A stretch of DNA of 64,000 nucleotides from Carboxydothermus islandicus (GTDB lineage: Bacteria > Bacillota > Z-2901 > Carboxydothermales > Carboxydothermaceae). Shown here in pieces: positions 1 through 7,714 of this stretch. The translations under genes were made by a program, and so were the position numbers. Below the pieces are notes generated by a model. That model saw only the letters and a list, made by a program, of their open reading frames with translations, made no database searches and was not told where the DNA came from. The DNA lies in assembly GCF_001950325.1 (NCBI RefSeq), contig NZ_BDJL01000132.1:168415-232414 (forward strand), given 5' to 3'. Every line of letters starts with the position of its first letter. The first letter of the stretch is position 1.

Positions 1-583
1 AAAAAAGGAAGAGGTCCTTCTGGAAAGCAGGAAACTGGTAATTAAAGATGGACCCTACACTTTTATTATCTGCCGGCCGACCGATATCCCCACTTTTGTG
101 GAGCATGGAGCGGCCGATTTGGGTATTGTGGGTAAGGATGTGATTGAGGAGCAGCGACGGGAAATCTTTGAACTTTTGGATTTAAAATACGGAAAATGCC
201 ATTTTGCCGTGGCGGCACCCAGGGATAACCCTGAAGTACACGATCTGGGAAAGCTTACGGAAGTCAGGGCGGCCAGCAAATTTCCCGAGGTTACCCGCCG
301 GTTTTTTAAAGGTCTTGGGGTGCGGGCGGAGGTTATTAAAATGCACGGGAATGTGGAGCTGGCTCCGCTGGTAGGTCTTGCGGATGTGATTGTGGACCTG
401 GTTTCTACCGGAAGGACTTTAAGGGAAAATAACTTAATTGAAATAACGAAGATAATGGATATTACTGCAAGGTTAGTTGCCAACCGGGTGGCCGCCAGGG
501 TTTATGACCGGGAAATAAAGACGATTGTAAAAAAATTTAAAAGTTTAGTTGGAGGGGAAAAAAATGAAGTTAATCTTAAATAA
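1..583 (+). CDS. hisG: ATP phosphoribosyltransferase catalytic subunit, short form (5' end outside window)
   Basis: First step of histidine synthesis: joins ATP and PRPP. The reading frame is open from base 2 and runs to the TAA at 581-583, so about 193 residues are visible and the N-terminus lies upstream. The frame shows typical HisG sequence (IPTFVEHGAADLGIVG; DLVSTGRTLRENNL). It stops soon after that motif, without the roughly 80-residue C-terminal regulatory domain of long HisG. By family knowledge such short HisG works with HisZ, which I would expect just upstream. Its end overlaps hisD by 20 bases, so the two are probably translated together. Confidence 0.95.
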   Translation, partial: KKEEVLLESRKLVIKDGPYTFIICRPTDIPTFVEHGAADLGIVGKDVIEEQRREIFELLDLKYGKCHFAVAAPRDNPEVHDLGKLTEVRAASKFPEVTRRFFKGLGVRAEVIKMHGNVELAPLVGLADVIVDLVSTGRTLRENNLIEITKIMDITARLVANRVAARVYDREIKTIVKKFKSLVGGEKNEVNLK

Positions 584-1841
584 AGAAGAACTTTTAAATA
601 AATATTCCCGGCGCAAAGCAATGGAAGAGGATTTTGAACAGCAGGTACGAAAAATACTTAATGAAGTGGCAAATTCGGGGGATGAAGCGTTAATAAAGTA
701 CGCCCAGGAGTTTGATGGATTTAAAGGTGATTTAAATAATCTTAAAGTAAGCGAAGAGGAAATAGATAAAGCTTACAAGGAAGTGGACGATGGGTTTTTA
801 AATAGCCTTCGTAAAGCTATTAAACGGGTGACTGACTTTCACCAAAAGCAGCTTCCCCAGAGCTGGTTTACCACGGAAGAAAACGGGAATATCTTAGGAC
901 AAATTTATACTCCGGTGGAAGTAGCCGGGATTTACGTTCCGGGAGGAACCGCGGCTTATCCTTCTTCGGTGGTGATGAATGCCGTACCGGCAAAAGTTGC
1001 CGGGGTAAAAAGAATTGTGATGGTTTCTCCCCAAAAAGGCGAGGGGATGAATCCTTATGTTTTGGTTGCCGCCCGGGAAGCCGGGGTGACGGAAATTTAC
1101 CGGGTTGGCGGGGCGCACGCCATAGCTGCCCTGGCTTTTGGCACCAAAACCATCCCCAGGGTAGATGTAATTACCGGACCGGGCAATATTTATGTAACCT
1201 TGGCCAAAAAGCTTGTTTACGGCATGGTTAATATCGATATGCTGGCGGGCCCAAGTGAAGTGGTGATTATTGCCGATAGCTCGGCAAAGCCCGAATATCT
1301 GGCTGCGGATATGTTATCCCAGGCGGAACATGATACCCTGGCTTCGGGAGTGGTTATTACCTGGGATGGGGAGCTGGCCAAAAGTGTAGCTCAAAAAGTG
1401 GAGGAGTATCTTAAGCTCTTATCCCGCCGGGAGATAATTTTAAAAGCTCTGGAAAATTGCGGAGGAATTGTGGTGGTGGACGATGAAGAGGAAGCTTTCC
1501 AGCTTGCCAACCAGCTGGCACCGGAGCATTTGGAGTTAATGCTCCCCAATCCTTTCGGCTATTTAGCTAAAATAAAAAATGCCGGAGCAGTTTTTTTGGG
1601 ACAGTTTAGTCCTGAACCCATGGGGGATTATTTGGCTGGACCCAATCACGTTTTGCCCACTTCCGGAACAAGCCGCTTTTATTCGCCCCTGTCGGTGGAT
1701 AATTTCTTAAAGAAAAGTAGCGTAATTTATTATTCCCAAGAAGGTTTTCTGGCCGACGCCAGGGATGTTATTAAACTTGCCGAAACGGAAGGTCTATTTG
1801 CCCACGCCCTTTCGGTGAAAGTGAGGATTTCCAATGAATAA
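564..1841 (+). CDS. hisD: histidinol dehydrogenase
   Basis: Catalyses the last two oxidations, L-histidinol to L-histidine, with NAD and a zinc ion. The protein is 425 residues, the usual length. It shows the family signature around AGPSEVVIIAD, the SQAEHD motif that carries zinc and catalytic residues, and GPNHVLPTSGT near the C-terminus. An in-frame TTG lies at 549, but the GGAGGGG ribosome site at 551-557 sits inside that extension, so ATG 564 is the better start. Second gene of the his operon; its stop overlaps the hisC start. Confidence 0.97.
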   Translation: MKLILNKEELLNKYSRRKAMEEDFEQQVRKILNEVANSGDEALIKYAQEFDGFKGDLNNLKVSEEEIDKAYKEVDDGFLNSLRKAIKRVTDFHQKQLPQSWFTTEENGNILGQIYTPVEVAGIYVPGGTAAYPSSVVMNAVPAKVAGVKRIVMVSPQKGEGMNPYVLVAAREAGVTEIYRVGGAHAIAALAFGTKTIPRVDVITGPGNIYVTLAKKLVYGMVNIDMLAGPSEVVIIADSSAKPEYLAADMLSQAEHDTLASGVVITWDGELAKSVAQKVEEYLKLLSRREIILKALENCGGIVVVDDEEEAFQLANQLAPEHLELMLPNPFGYLAKIKNAGAVFLGQFSPEPMGDYLAGPNHVLPTSGTSRFYSPLSVDNFLKKSSVIYYSQEGFLADARDVIKLAETEGLFAHALSVKVRISNE

Positions 1842-2883
1842 GCCGAGATATTTTAAAGAAGCCTTTGCCCAATTAAAACCCTACGAACCTCATCTGGTTC
1901 CCTATGAAATTAAACTTGATGCTAATGAAAACCCGTATCCCTTTCCCAAAAGTTTACTGGAAGAAATCTTCACCAAAATTGGGGCAAAGGATTTTCCCCT
2001 TTATCCCGATCCTTTGGCGGGGAGGCTGCGTTTTAGACTCTCGGAAAAGCTTGGTGTTATGCCGGAAAATATTGTTTTAGGAAATGGTTCCGATGAGTTG
2101 ATTCTTTGCCTTTATTTAGCCTTTGGCGGGACGGGGAGAAAAGCTCTGGGTTTTAGCCCATCTTTTGTAATGTTTTGGCACCATGCTTTTGTAACCCAAA
2201 CGGATTATTTCGAAGTTTCGTACCGGGATGATTTTGGCCTTGATCTGGAGGAAACGAAAGAAGCCATTAAAAAGTATCAGCCCCATTTAGTGTTTCTGGC
2301 CAATCCCAATAACCCTACGGGAACCCTGGTGGATATTGAAACGATTGAAAAGCTTTTAGCTTACGACCATTTGCTGGTGGTGGATGAGGCGTACGTGGAG
2401 TTTTCGGGAGTTTCGGCGATAGAATTGTTAAAAGAATATCAAAACCTTGTCATTTTGCGGACCTTTTCCAAAGCCCGGGCCCTGGCCGGCTTAAGGTTGG
2501 GATATTTAGTTGCCAACGTCGATGTGGTAAAGGAAATTATCAAGGTAAAAAATCCCTATAATGTAAATGTTTTTTCCCAGATTGCCGGGGAAGTGGTTTT
2601 GGCCAACGAAGAAGTTTTTCAAGGGGAAATAAAAGAAATTGTTGCTGAAAGGGAAAAGCTTTATAACCAGTTAGCTTCTTTGGGTTTAAAGCCGGTGAAA
2701 AGCCACGCTAATTTTATACTGGTGGAATTTGGGGAAAAGGCAAAAGAGATTCATCAGGAGTTAATTAACCACGGAATTTTAGTGCGGTACTTGGGGGGAG
2801 CCCTTGCTAATTATTTACGGATAACCGTTGGTACACCGGAAGAAAACCGGCAACTTTTAAAGAAACTGGAGGAAATCTTATGA
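1834..2883 (+). CDS. hisC: histidinol-phosphate aminotransferase
   Basis: PLP-dependent transamination of imidazole acetol phosphate with glutamate. At 349 residues it fits the class II aminotransferase family. Visible motifs are NPNNPTGT, VVDEAYVEFSG, and RTFSKARALAGLRLGY, whose Lys at about residue 213 should bind PLP. Starts at ATG 1834 inside the end of hisD and ends in an ATGA overlap with hisB. Firmicute HisC enzymes sometimes also act on aromatic amino acid precursors; the sequence alone cannot settle this. Confidence 0.96.
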   Translation: MNKPRYFKEAFAQLKPYEPHLVPYEIKLDANENPYPFPKSLLEEIFTKIGAKDFPLYPDPLAGRLRFRLSEKLGVMPENIVLGNGSDELILCLYLAFGGTGRKALGFSPSFVMFWHHAFVTQTDYFEVSYRDDFGLDLEETKEAIKKYQPHLVFLANPNNPTGTLVDIETIEKLLAYDHLLVVDEAYVEFSGVSAIELLKEYQNLVILRTFSKARALAGLRLGYLVANVDVVKEIIKVKNPYNVNVFSQIAGEVVLANEEVFQGEIKEIVAEREKLYNQLASLGLKPVKSHANFILVEFGEKAKEIHQELINHGILVRYLGGALANYLRITVGTPEENRQLLKKLEEIL

Positions 2884-3458
2884 GGCGGGCCGAGGTACAA
2901 CGAACAACTTTAGAAACCATGATTAATGTAGAGTTTACATTGGACGGAAACGGGGAGTTTTCCGGAACTTCGGGTATAGGTTTTTTTGACCACATGCTCA
3001 AACTCTTTTGTAAATTTGGCGGGTTTAATTTAAATCTTTCCTGCCAGGGAGACCTGGAGGTAGATGACCACCACACGGTGGAAGATATTGGCTTGGTTTT
3101 AGGAGAAGCTTTTAATAAGGCATTGGGTGATAAAAAGGGAATTGCTCGCTTTGCCTCGGGTTTTTATCCGATGGATGAAGCCTTAATACTGATAGCGGTT
3201 GATATTTCCGGACGGCCGTATCTTGCCTTTGAAGCTGACTTTCCGCCGGTTTTGGCGGGAAAGTTTAACTACCAGATGATTGAAGAGTTTTTCCGGGCGT
3301 TCGTGCAAAAAGCCGGAATTACGTTACATGTCCGGGAAATTGCGGGCAAAAACTTACACCATAAAGCCGAGGCAATTTTTAAAGGTGTGGGGCGGACCTT
3401 AAAAATAGCAGTTTCCGTCGAGGGGGATGAATTACCCTCAACCAAAGGAGTGATTTAG
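2880..3458 (+). CDS. hisB: imidazoleglycerol-phosphate dehydratase
   Basis: Dehydrates imidazoleglycerol phosphate to imidazole acetol phosphate. The 192-residue protein is the monofunctional form, without the histidinol-phosphatase domain of enteric HisB. Metal-binding motifs are clear: GFFDHML, DDHHTVED, and LHHKAEAIFK near the C-terminus. The start codon overlaps the hisC stop as ATGA. No phosphatase gene for histidinol phosphate lies in the visible part of the operon, so that activity must be encoded elsewhere. Confidence 0.97.
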   Translation: MRRAEVQRTTLETMINVEFTLDGNGEFSGTSGIGFFDHMLKLFCKFGGFNLNLSCQGDLEVDDHHTVEDIGLVLGEAFNKALGDKKGIARFASGFYPMDEALILIAVDISGRPYLAFEADFPPVLAGKFNYQMIEEFFRAFVQKAGITLHVREIAGKNLHHKAEAIFKGVGRTLKIAVSVEGDELPSTKGVI

Positions 3459-3461
3459 AAA

Positions 3462-4061
3462 GTGACGGTTGTGGTAGATTACGAAATGGGTAATCTTTTA
3501 AGTGTGACCAAGGCTTTAGAAGAACTGGGATATAAACCCTCCCTTTCTTCGGATCCCAGGAAAATTTTAGAGGCGGATTTGGTGGTTTTACCCGGAGTTG
3601 GGGCGTTCAGGGATGCGGTGAGAAATTTAAAGGAAAAGGGGCTTTTTTTGGCTTTAAAAGAACGGGCTTCATTAAACCGGCCAATCCTGGGGATTTGCTT
3701 GGGGATGCAGCTTTTTTTTACAAAAAGCTATGAAGATGGCGAGTATGAAGGTTTGGACCTTATTCCCGGGGAAGTGGTTCGCTTTCAAAAAGCTCCCAAA
3801 ATTCCCCACATGGGGTGGAATAACTTAGTACCGGTAGACACGACCCATGAGCTTTTTAAGAATTTACCGGATTATTATGTTTATTTTGTCCATTCCTATT
3901 ATGCCCAGACCGATTCGAAATATGTTTTAGCTTATACCGAATACGGGGAAAGATTTCCGGCGGCGGTAATGGGGGGCAGTATTATTGGCTTTCAGTTTCA
4001 TCCGGAAAAAAGCGGACCGGTGGGAAGGCAGATACTTAAGAATTTGAGGGAGATGCTATGA
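3462..4061 (+). CDS. hisH: imidazole glycerol phosphate synthase, glutaminase subunit
   Basis: Supplies ammonia from glutamine to HisF. The 199-residue protein is a class I glutamine amidotransferase: nucleophile Cys in GICLGMQ (about residue 80) and the His-Glu pair in FQFHPEKS near the C-terminus. Starts with GTG at 3462, 11 bases after an AAAGGAG site; no competing start fits better. Its TGA overlaps the hisA ATG. Works as a heterodimer with HisF, whose gene lies one gene downstream. Confidence 0.97.
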   Translation: MTVVVDYEMGNLLSVTKALEELGYKPSLSSDPRKILEADLVVLPGVGAFRDAVRNLKEKGLFLALKERASLNRPILGICLGMQLFFTKSYEDGEYEGLDLIPGEVVRFQKAPKIPHMGWNNLVPVDTTHELFKNLPDYYVYFVHSYYAQTDSKYVLAYTEYGERFPAAVMGGSIIGFQFHPEKSGPVGRQILKNLREML

Positions 4062-4789
4062 TTTTAATACCGGCAATAGATTTAATGGGGAAAAAAGTGG
4101 TGCGGCTTACGCAGGGGGAAAAAGAGCGGAAAACCGAATACTCGATTTCGCCCGTGGAGCTGGCCTTAAGGTATCAGGAAGCGGGAGCCAGGCTAATTCA
4201 TATTGTGGATTTAGACCGGGCTTTTACCGGGGAAAGTGAAAATTTTGAAGTTATTGCCGAAATTATTAAAAATGTTTCCATCCCGGTACAGGTTGGTGGA
4301 GGCATAAGAAATATTGAAAGTTTTCGGGAGTTAATAGAAATAGGAGCCTCCCGGGTTATTGTTGGAACGATAGCGGTAACCAATCCGGAACTTTTAGAGG
4401 AAATGCTTACCCTTGACCGGGATAAGGTTGCGGTCGGGATTGATGCCAGAAACGGCTGGGTGGCAATAAAAGGCTGGGTGGAAAGCTCCCATTACCGGGC
4501 TTTGGATCTGGCCTTTAAGGTTAAGGAAATGGGAGTTAAGACAATAATTTATACCGACATTGCCCGGGACGGGAGTTTAACCGGGCCCAATTTTATTGAA
4601 ACTTTAAAGCTTTATGAAGAAACGGGCTTAAGGGTAATAGCCTCGGGCGGTATTTCTGGCTTAGAAGATTTAAGACGCTGGCGGGAACTCGGGAAAAACA
4701 AAATCTACGGGGTTATTGCCGGGAAAGCAATTTTAGAAGGGAAGATTGATTTAAAAGAAGGGATTAGGATACTGGAAGGGGAGTCTTAA
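4058..4789 (+). CDS. hisA: ProFAR isomerase (phosphoribosyl-formimino-AICAR ribotide isomerase)
   Basis: Amadori-type isomerisation of ProFAR to PRFAR. The 243-residue TIM barrel has catalytic Asp in [14 protein letters not shown] near the N-terminus and the second Asp in [12 protein letters not shown], plus phosphate-binding glycine motifs (GGGIR, ASGGISG). It is paralogous to HisF, encoded next. Start and stop both overlap neighbours (ATGA with hisH, TAATG with hisF), which suggests coupled translation. Confidence 0.97.
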   Translation: MILIPAIDLMGKKVVRLTQGEKERKTEYSISPVELALRYQEAGARLIHIVDLDRAFTGESENFEVIAEIIKNVSIPVQVGGGIRNIESFRELIEIGASRVIVGTIAVTNPELLEEMLTLDRDKVAVGIDARNGWVAIKGWVESSHYRALDLAFKVKEMGVKTIIYTDIARDGSLTGPNFIETLKLYEETGLRVIASGGISGLEDLRRWRELGKNKIYGVIAGKAILEGKIDLKEGIRILEGES

Positions 4790-5568
4790 TGTTAACGGTG
4801 CGGATTATACCTTGCCTGGATGTAAATAAAGGGCGGGTGGTAAAAGGGGTAAATTTCTTAAACCTGGTGGATGCGGGTGATCCGGTGGAACTTGCGGCTT
4901 TTTACGACCGGGAAGGGGCCGATGAGGTGGTATTTTTGGATATTACTGCTTCCCACGAAGGTCGTAAAACCATGGTGGAAGTGGCCAGGCGGACGGCTAC
5001 AACCTTATCCATCCCCTTTACCATTGGCGGAGGTATAAGAAATATTGATGATATCCGAACCCTTTTGGCCTCCGGGGCGGATAAAGTATCGATTAATTCG
5101 GCGGCGGTAAAAAATCCCGGGCTTGTGCGGGAGGCGGCTTTAAAGTTTGGTAGCCAGTGTATTGTGGTGGCTATCGATGCCAAGAGGAGAAAAGATGGCG
5201 GTTTTGAAGTTTATATCCACGGCGGGCGTACTCCCACCGGAATAGATGCGGTAGAATGGGCCCGGGAAGTGGAGAGACTCGGGGCCGGAGAAATCTTACT
5301 TACCAGTATGGATAGAGATGGAACGAAAGATGGCTATGACCTCGAACTTACCCGGGAAATTGCCGATGCGGTGAAAATTCCGGTAATTGCCTCGGGGGGT
5401 GTGGGAGAGCTTTCCCATTTTTACGAAGGGGTGGCTTTGGGGCACGCTTCGGCTCTTTTAGCAGCTTCGGTGTTTCACTTTGGCAAATTTACCATTAAAA
5501 AAGTAAAAAGGTACTTAAAAGAGCGGGGGATCCCGGTCCGATTGGGGGATACCGAAAATGGAGCTTAA
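4789..5568 (+). CDS. hisF: imidazole glycerol phosphate synthase, cyclase subunit
   Basis: Condenses PRFAR with ammonia to give imidazole glycerol phosphate and AICAR, a purine precursor. The 259-residue TIM barrel has [15 protein letters not shown] at its start and [13 protein letters not shown] with the second catalytic Asp. Half-barrel glycine motifs GGGIRN and ASGGVG bind the two phosphates. The ATG shares its A with the hisA TAA, and the 3' end overlaps hisIE by 11 bases. Confidence 0.97.
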   Translation: MLTVRIIPCLDVNKGRVVKGVNFLNLVDAGDPVELAAFYDREGADEVVFLDITASHEGRKTMVEVARRTATTLSIPFTIGGGIRNIDDIRTLLASGADKVSINSAAVKNPGLVREAALKFGSQCIVVAIDAKRRKDGGFEVYIHGGRTPTGIDAVEWAREVERLGAGEILLTSMDRDGTKDGYDLELTREIADAVKIPVIASGGVGELSHFYEGVALGHASALLAASVFHFGKFTIKKVKRYLKERGIPVRLGDTENGA

Positions 5569-6169
5569 GTTTGACGAAAAAGGCTTGATTCCGGCGGTGG
5601 TCCAGGATATTGATACCAGAGAAGTTTTAATGGTAGCTTACATGAATGAGGAAAGCTTAAAAAAATCCCTGGAAACCGGGCAGACCTGGTTTTATAGCCG
5701 TTCCCGCAACGCTTTATGGCATAAAGGGGAAACGTCCGGCAATATCCAGGAAATTGTGGAGATCCGGTATGATTGTGATGCCGATTGCTTATTAATAAAA
5801 GTAAAGCAAAAGGGGGTAGCGTGTCATACCGGAAATTACAGCTGTTTTTACCGAACCCTCTGGGAAGGAAAAGGCGAGAGAGAAGATTTAGAGGAGGTTT
5901 TGGCTAAACTCTGGCAGATTATCCTTGACAGGAAACAAAAGCTGCCGGAAGGTTCTTATACGGCAAAATTATTTCAAAAAGGAATAGATAAAATTGCCCA
6001 GAAGGTGGGTGAAGAGGCGGTAGAAACGGTTATAGCTTCTAAAAATGAAGATAAAGGGGAATTAATTTACGAAGCTGCTGACTTGGTTTATCATTTACTG
6101 GTATTACTTGCGGCAAAGGATATAAGCCTTAGCGATATTGCGGAGGAACTTAAAAAACGTTTTAAATAG
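5558..6169 (+). CDS. hisIE: bifunctional phosphoribosyl-AMP cyclohydrolase / phosphoribosyl-ATP pyrophosphatase
   Basis: Carries steps 2 and 3 of the pathway in one 203-residue chain. The HisI part (about residues 1-110) has [22 protein letters not shown] and GVACHTG, the metal-binding cysteines of the cyclohydrolase. The HisE part (about 115-203) has the helical pyrophosphatase signature [10 protein letters not shown] with EAADLVYH. Such fusions are common in bacteria. It is the last gene of the operon and is followed at once by a strong terminator. Confidence 0.96.
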   Translation: MELKFDEKGLIPAVVQDIDTREVLMVAYMNEESLKKSLETGQTWFYSRSRNALWHKGETSGNIQEIVEIRYDCDADCLLIKVKQKGVACHTGNYSCFYRTLWEGKGEREDLEEVLAKLWQIILDRKQKLPEGSYTAKLFQKGIDKIAQKVGEEAVETVIASKNEDKGELIYEAADLVYHLLVLLAAKDISLSDIAEELKKRFK

Positions 6170-6174
6170 TAAAG

Positions 6175-6194
6175 GCGGGCTTTTGCCCGCTTTT
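6175..6194 (+). terminator. Rho-independent terminator of the his operon
   Basis: GCGGGC (6175-6180) pairs with GCCCGC (6185-6190) around a TTTT loop and is followed by TTTT, six bases after the hisIE stop codon. Confidence 0.9.
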
Positions 6195-6337
6195 AAATTT
6201 TACCGACCACCTAACACCTACGACCGAACACTTTTTTACCAACTACCACTAATTGCTTACTTTGTATTAATGTTCTTTATTTCCTCTGGTTTAAGGTTTT
6301 TAGGGTAAAAATTTTTAGTCATAGCAAAATAATTTTA
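6195..6337. other. intergenic spacer with degenerate ACCNACNAC-like low-complexity stretch
   Basis: Between the his terminator and the next promoter lies an AC-rich tract (about 6200-6250) of loosely repeated short units such as CCTAACACCTACGACC, then AT-rich DNA. No ORF, tRNA or riboswitch fold is recognisable. A similar pyrimidine-rich tract occurs near 15250. Confidence 0.5.
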
Positions 6338-6346
6338 TGGTATAAT
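6338..6346 (+). promoter_or_regulatory. extended -10 promoter of the thioredoxin-CcdA gene
   Basis: TGG followed by TATAAT (6341-6346) forms an extended -10 element. No good -35 is seen at the usual spacing. It lies 32 bases before the ATG at 6379. Confidence 0.6.
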
Positions 6347-6378
6347 TAAAAAAGATTCTACAAATAGGCGGGGTGGAG

Positions 6379-7566
6379 ATGGATAAAAAGAGTACAATTG
6401 TATTAATTGCGGTAGTTGTTATTGCCCTTTTAGCTTTAGGGGTGTATTATGCTACAAATCGGGAACTGGGGTCTGCGGCTAATAGCGGTAATGTAATTGA
6501 CCAGTACAATGAAGCTTTAAAAAACCACGAGCCGTTTTTGTTGATGTTTACCGGGGCGACCTGACCTACCTGTGTACAAATGGCACCGGTGGTGCAGGAG
6601 TTAAAGGAAGAATACGAAGGACGGATGCGGGTAATTGTAGCGGAAGTTAGTCGTCAGGACAGCCAGCAGTTAGCCGCCCAGTTTGGCATTCAGTATGTGC
6701 CGACTTTTATTGTAGTTGATCAAAACGGAAATATTGTCCCCTGGACTGATGGCCAGGGCAATCAAATGCCGATGTTTGTTGGAGGACTTACCAGGGAAGA
6801 GTTAAAAGCCCAGATGGATAAAGTGGCTTTTAAGGAAAAAAAAACCCCTGAATTAAAGGGTACTGAAGAAAAGAAATCTTTTGCCGAAAAGCTTGCGGAT
6901 AAGCTTCCCGGGCTCCTGAGTGATTCAAAACTTTTAGCCCTTTTCCTGGTTTTTCTGGGTGGGATTGCCACCAGTTTTACACCCTGTATCCTCGGGATGA
7001 TTCCGCTAATTATCGGTTACACCGGTGGTTATGCCGGGCGGTCACCGGCCAAAGGGTTTATTTATTCGCTATTTTTTGTCCTGGGCCTTGCGACAACCCT
7101 TACCCTTTTAGGAGTAGGAATTGGGGTCTTAGGAACCTTTATCAAAAGCCGGTTATTTGCCTTTAATTTTATACTGGGGATAGTGGCCATTTTAATGGGA
7201 TTTGCGGTAATGGGCTTTTATACGGTAAACCTTCCCGGTTTAAAAAGGTTGCCGGTTAAGGGCACCGGACTTTTTTCTTCGTATTTAATGGGCTTGTTCT
7301 TTGGCTTATCCGCCAGCCCCTGTGCCACGCCGGTTTTAATTGTTATCGTAACTTATGCGCTGGCTAAAGCCTCACCGGTCTTTGGCGGGGCGCTCCTGTT
7401 TTCCTACAGCTTTGGCCATGGCCTACCCTTAATTTTAGCCGGTACTTTTTCTGCCTTTTTGGGCAAGATTACTTCCTTGGGACGGTACGGGGAGATAATT
7501 AATTATATTTTTGGCGGGATACTTGTTCTGTATGGGTTATACCTGTTATTTGGGCGATTGGTATAG
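6379..7566 (+). CDS. selenocysteine-containing thioredoxin-CcdA fusion protein (UGA at 6562-6564 read as Sec)
   Basis: Membrane thiol-disulfide carrier, about 395 residues when the in-frame TGA at 6562-6564 is read through. Order: one N-terminal membrane anchor (about residues 5-25), a thioredoxin domain (about 40-150) probably outside the cytoplasm, then a CcdA/DsbD-type membrane domain with about six helices. The thioredoxin redox motif reads U-P-T-C, with TGA exactly at the first, attacking Cys position (codon 62). The frame continues into good thioredoxin sequence (YVPTFIVVDQNG). The membrane part keeps its two redox cysteines (SFTPCILGM and SASPCATPV). ATG 6379 is preferred over GTG 6373, which lies within the GGGGTGGAG site. 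Family knowledge: CcdA passes electrons from cytoplasmic thioredoxin outward; the fused domain would be its partner. Confidence 0.85.
6562..6598 (+). promoter_or_regulatory. candidate bacterial SECIS element beginning at the UGA
   Basis: Just after the UGA, GCACC (6583-6587) pairs with GGTGC (6591-6595) around a GGT apical loop 24 bases past the stop-like codon. CCT (6569-6571) can pair with AGG (6596-6598) below it. Bacterial SECIS hairpins sit immediately 3' of UGA and expose a GG-type loop at roughly this distance. The fold was drawn by eye. Confidence 0.55.
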
Positions 7567-7580
7567 CAAAATAAGGTCAA

Positions 7581-7608
7581 AAAGGCCGGAATGGAAATCC
7601 GGCCTTTT
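7581..7608 (+). terminator. terminator after the thioredoxin-CcdA gene
   Basis: AAAGGCCGGA (7581-7590) and TCCGGCCTTT (7598-7607) form a perfect 10-bp stem with a 7-base loop, followed by T. Confidence 0.9.
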
Positions 7609-7669
7609 ATGTTTTAGGGTTAGGAAAATTTACTTTTTTACAAAAGGATTATCGGCAGGTTGAGTTGAA

Positions 7670-7678
7670 TGGTATAAT
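7670..7678 (+). promoter_or_regulatory. extended -10 promoter for pcrA-ligA
   Basis: TGG-TATAAT at 7670-7678 repeats the extended -10 pattern found at 6338, 37 bases before the pcrA ATG; the -35 region is weak. Confidence 0.55.
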
Positions 7679-7714
7679 GGGATGGGAAAAATTACGAATA
7701 GATGGAGGATATCG

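Noticed and set aside
55..483. Long minus-strand and other overlapping frames across the window
   Set aside because: They lie opposite or inside clear genes, lack ribosome sites and have no recognisable protein features; they are shadows of real genes.
6195..6337. Riboswitch, T-box or tRNA in the larger gaps (also 15207-15383, 23363-23508, 57732-57866)
   Set aside because: I found no specifier loop, T-box sequence, cloverleaf or known aptamer core by eye; only promoters, terminators and simple tracts.
6562..6580. The TGA as a true stop or a frameshift producing two genes
   Set aside because: Both parts are in the same frame, the second has no ribosome site before ATG 6580, and the stop falls on the redox Cys. 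Sec readthrough explains all of this, though a sequencing error remains possible.
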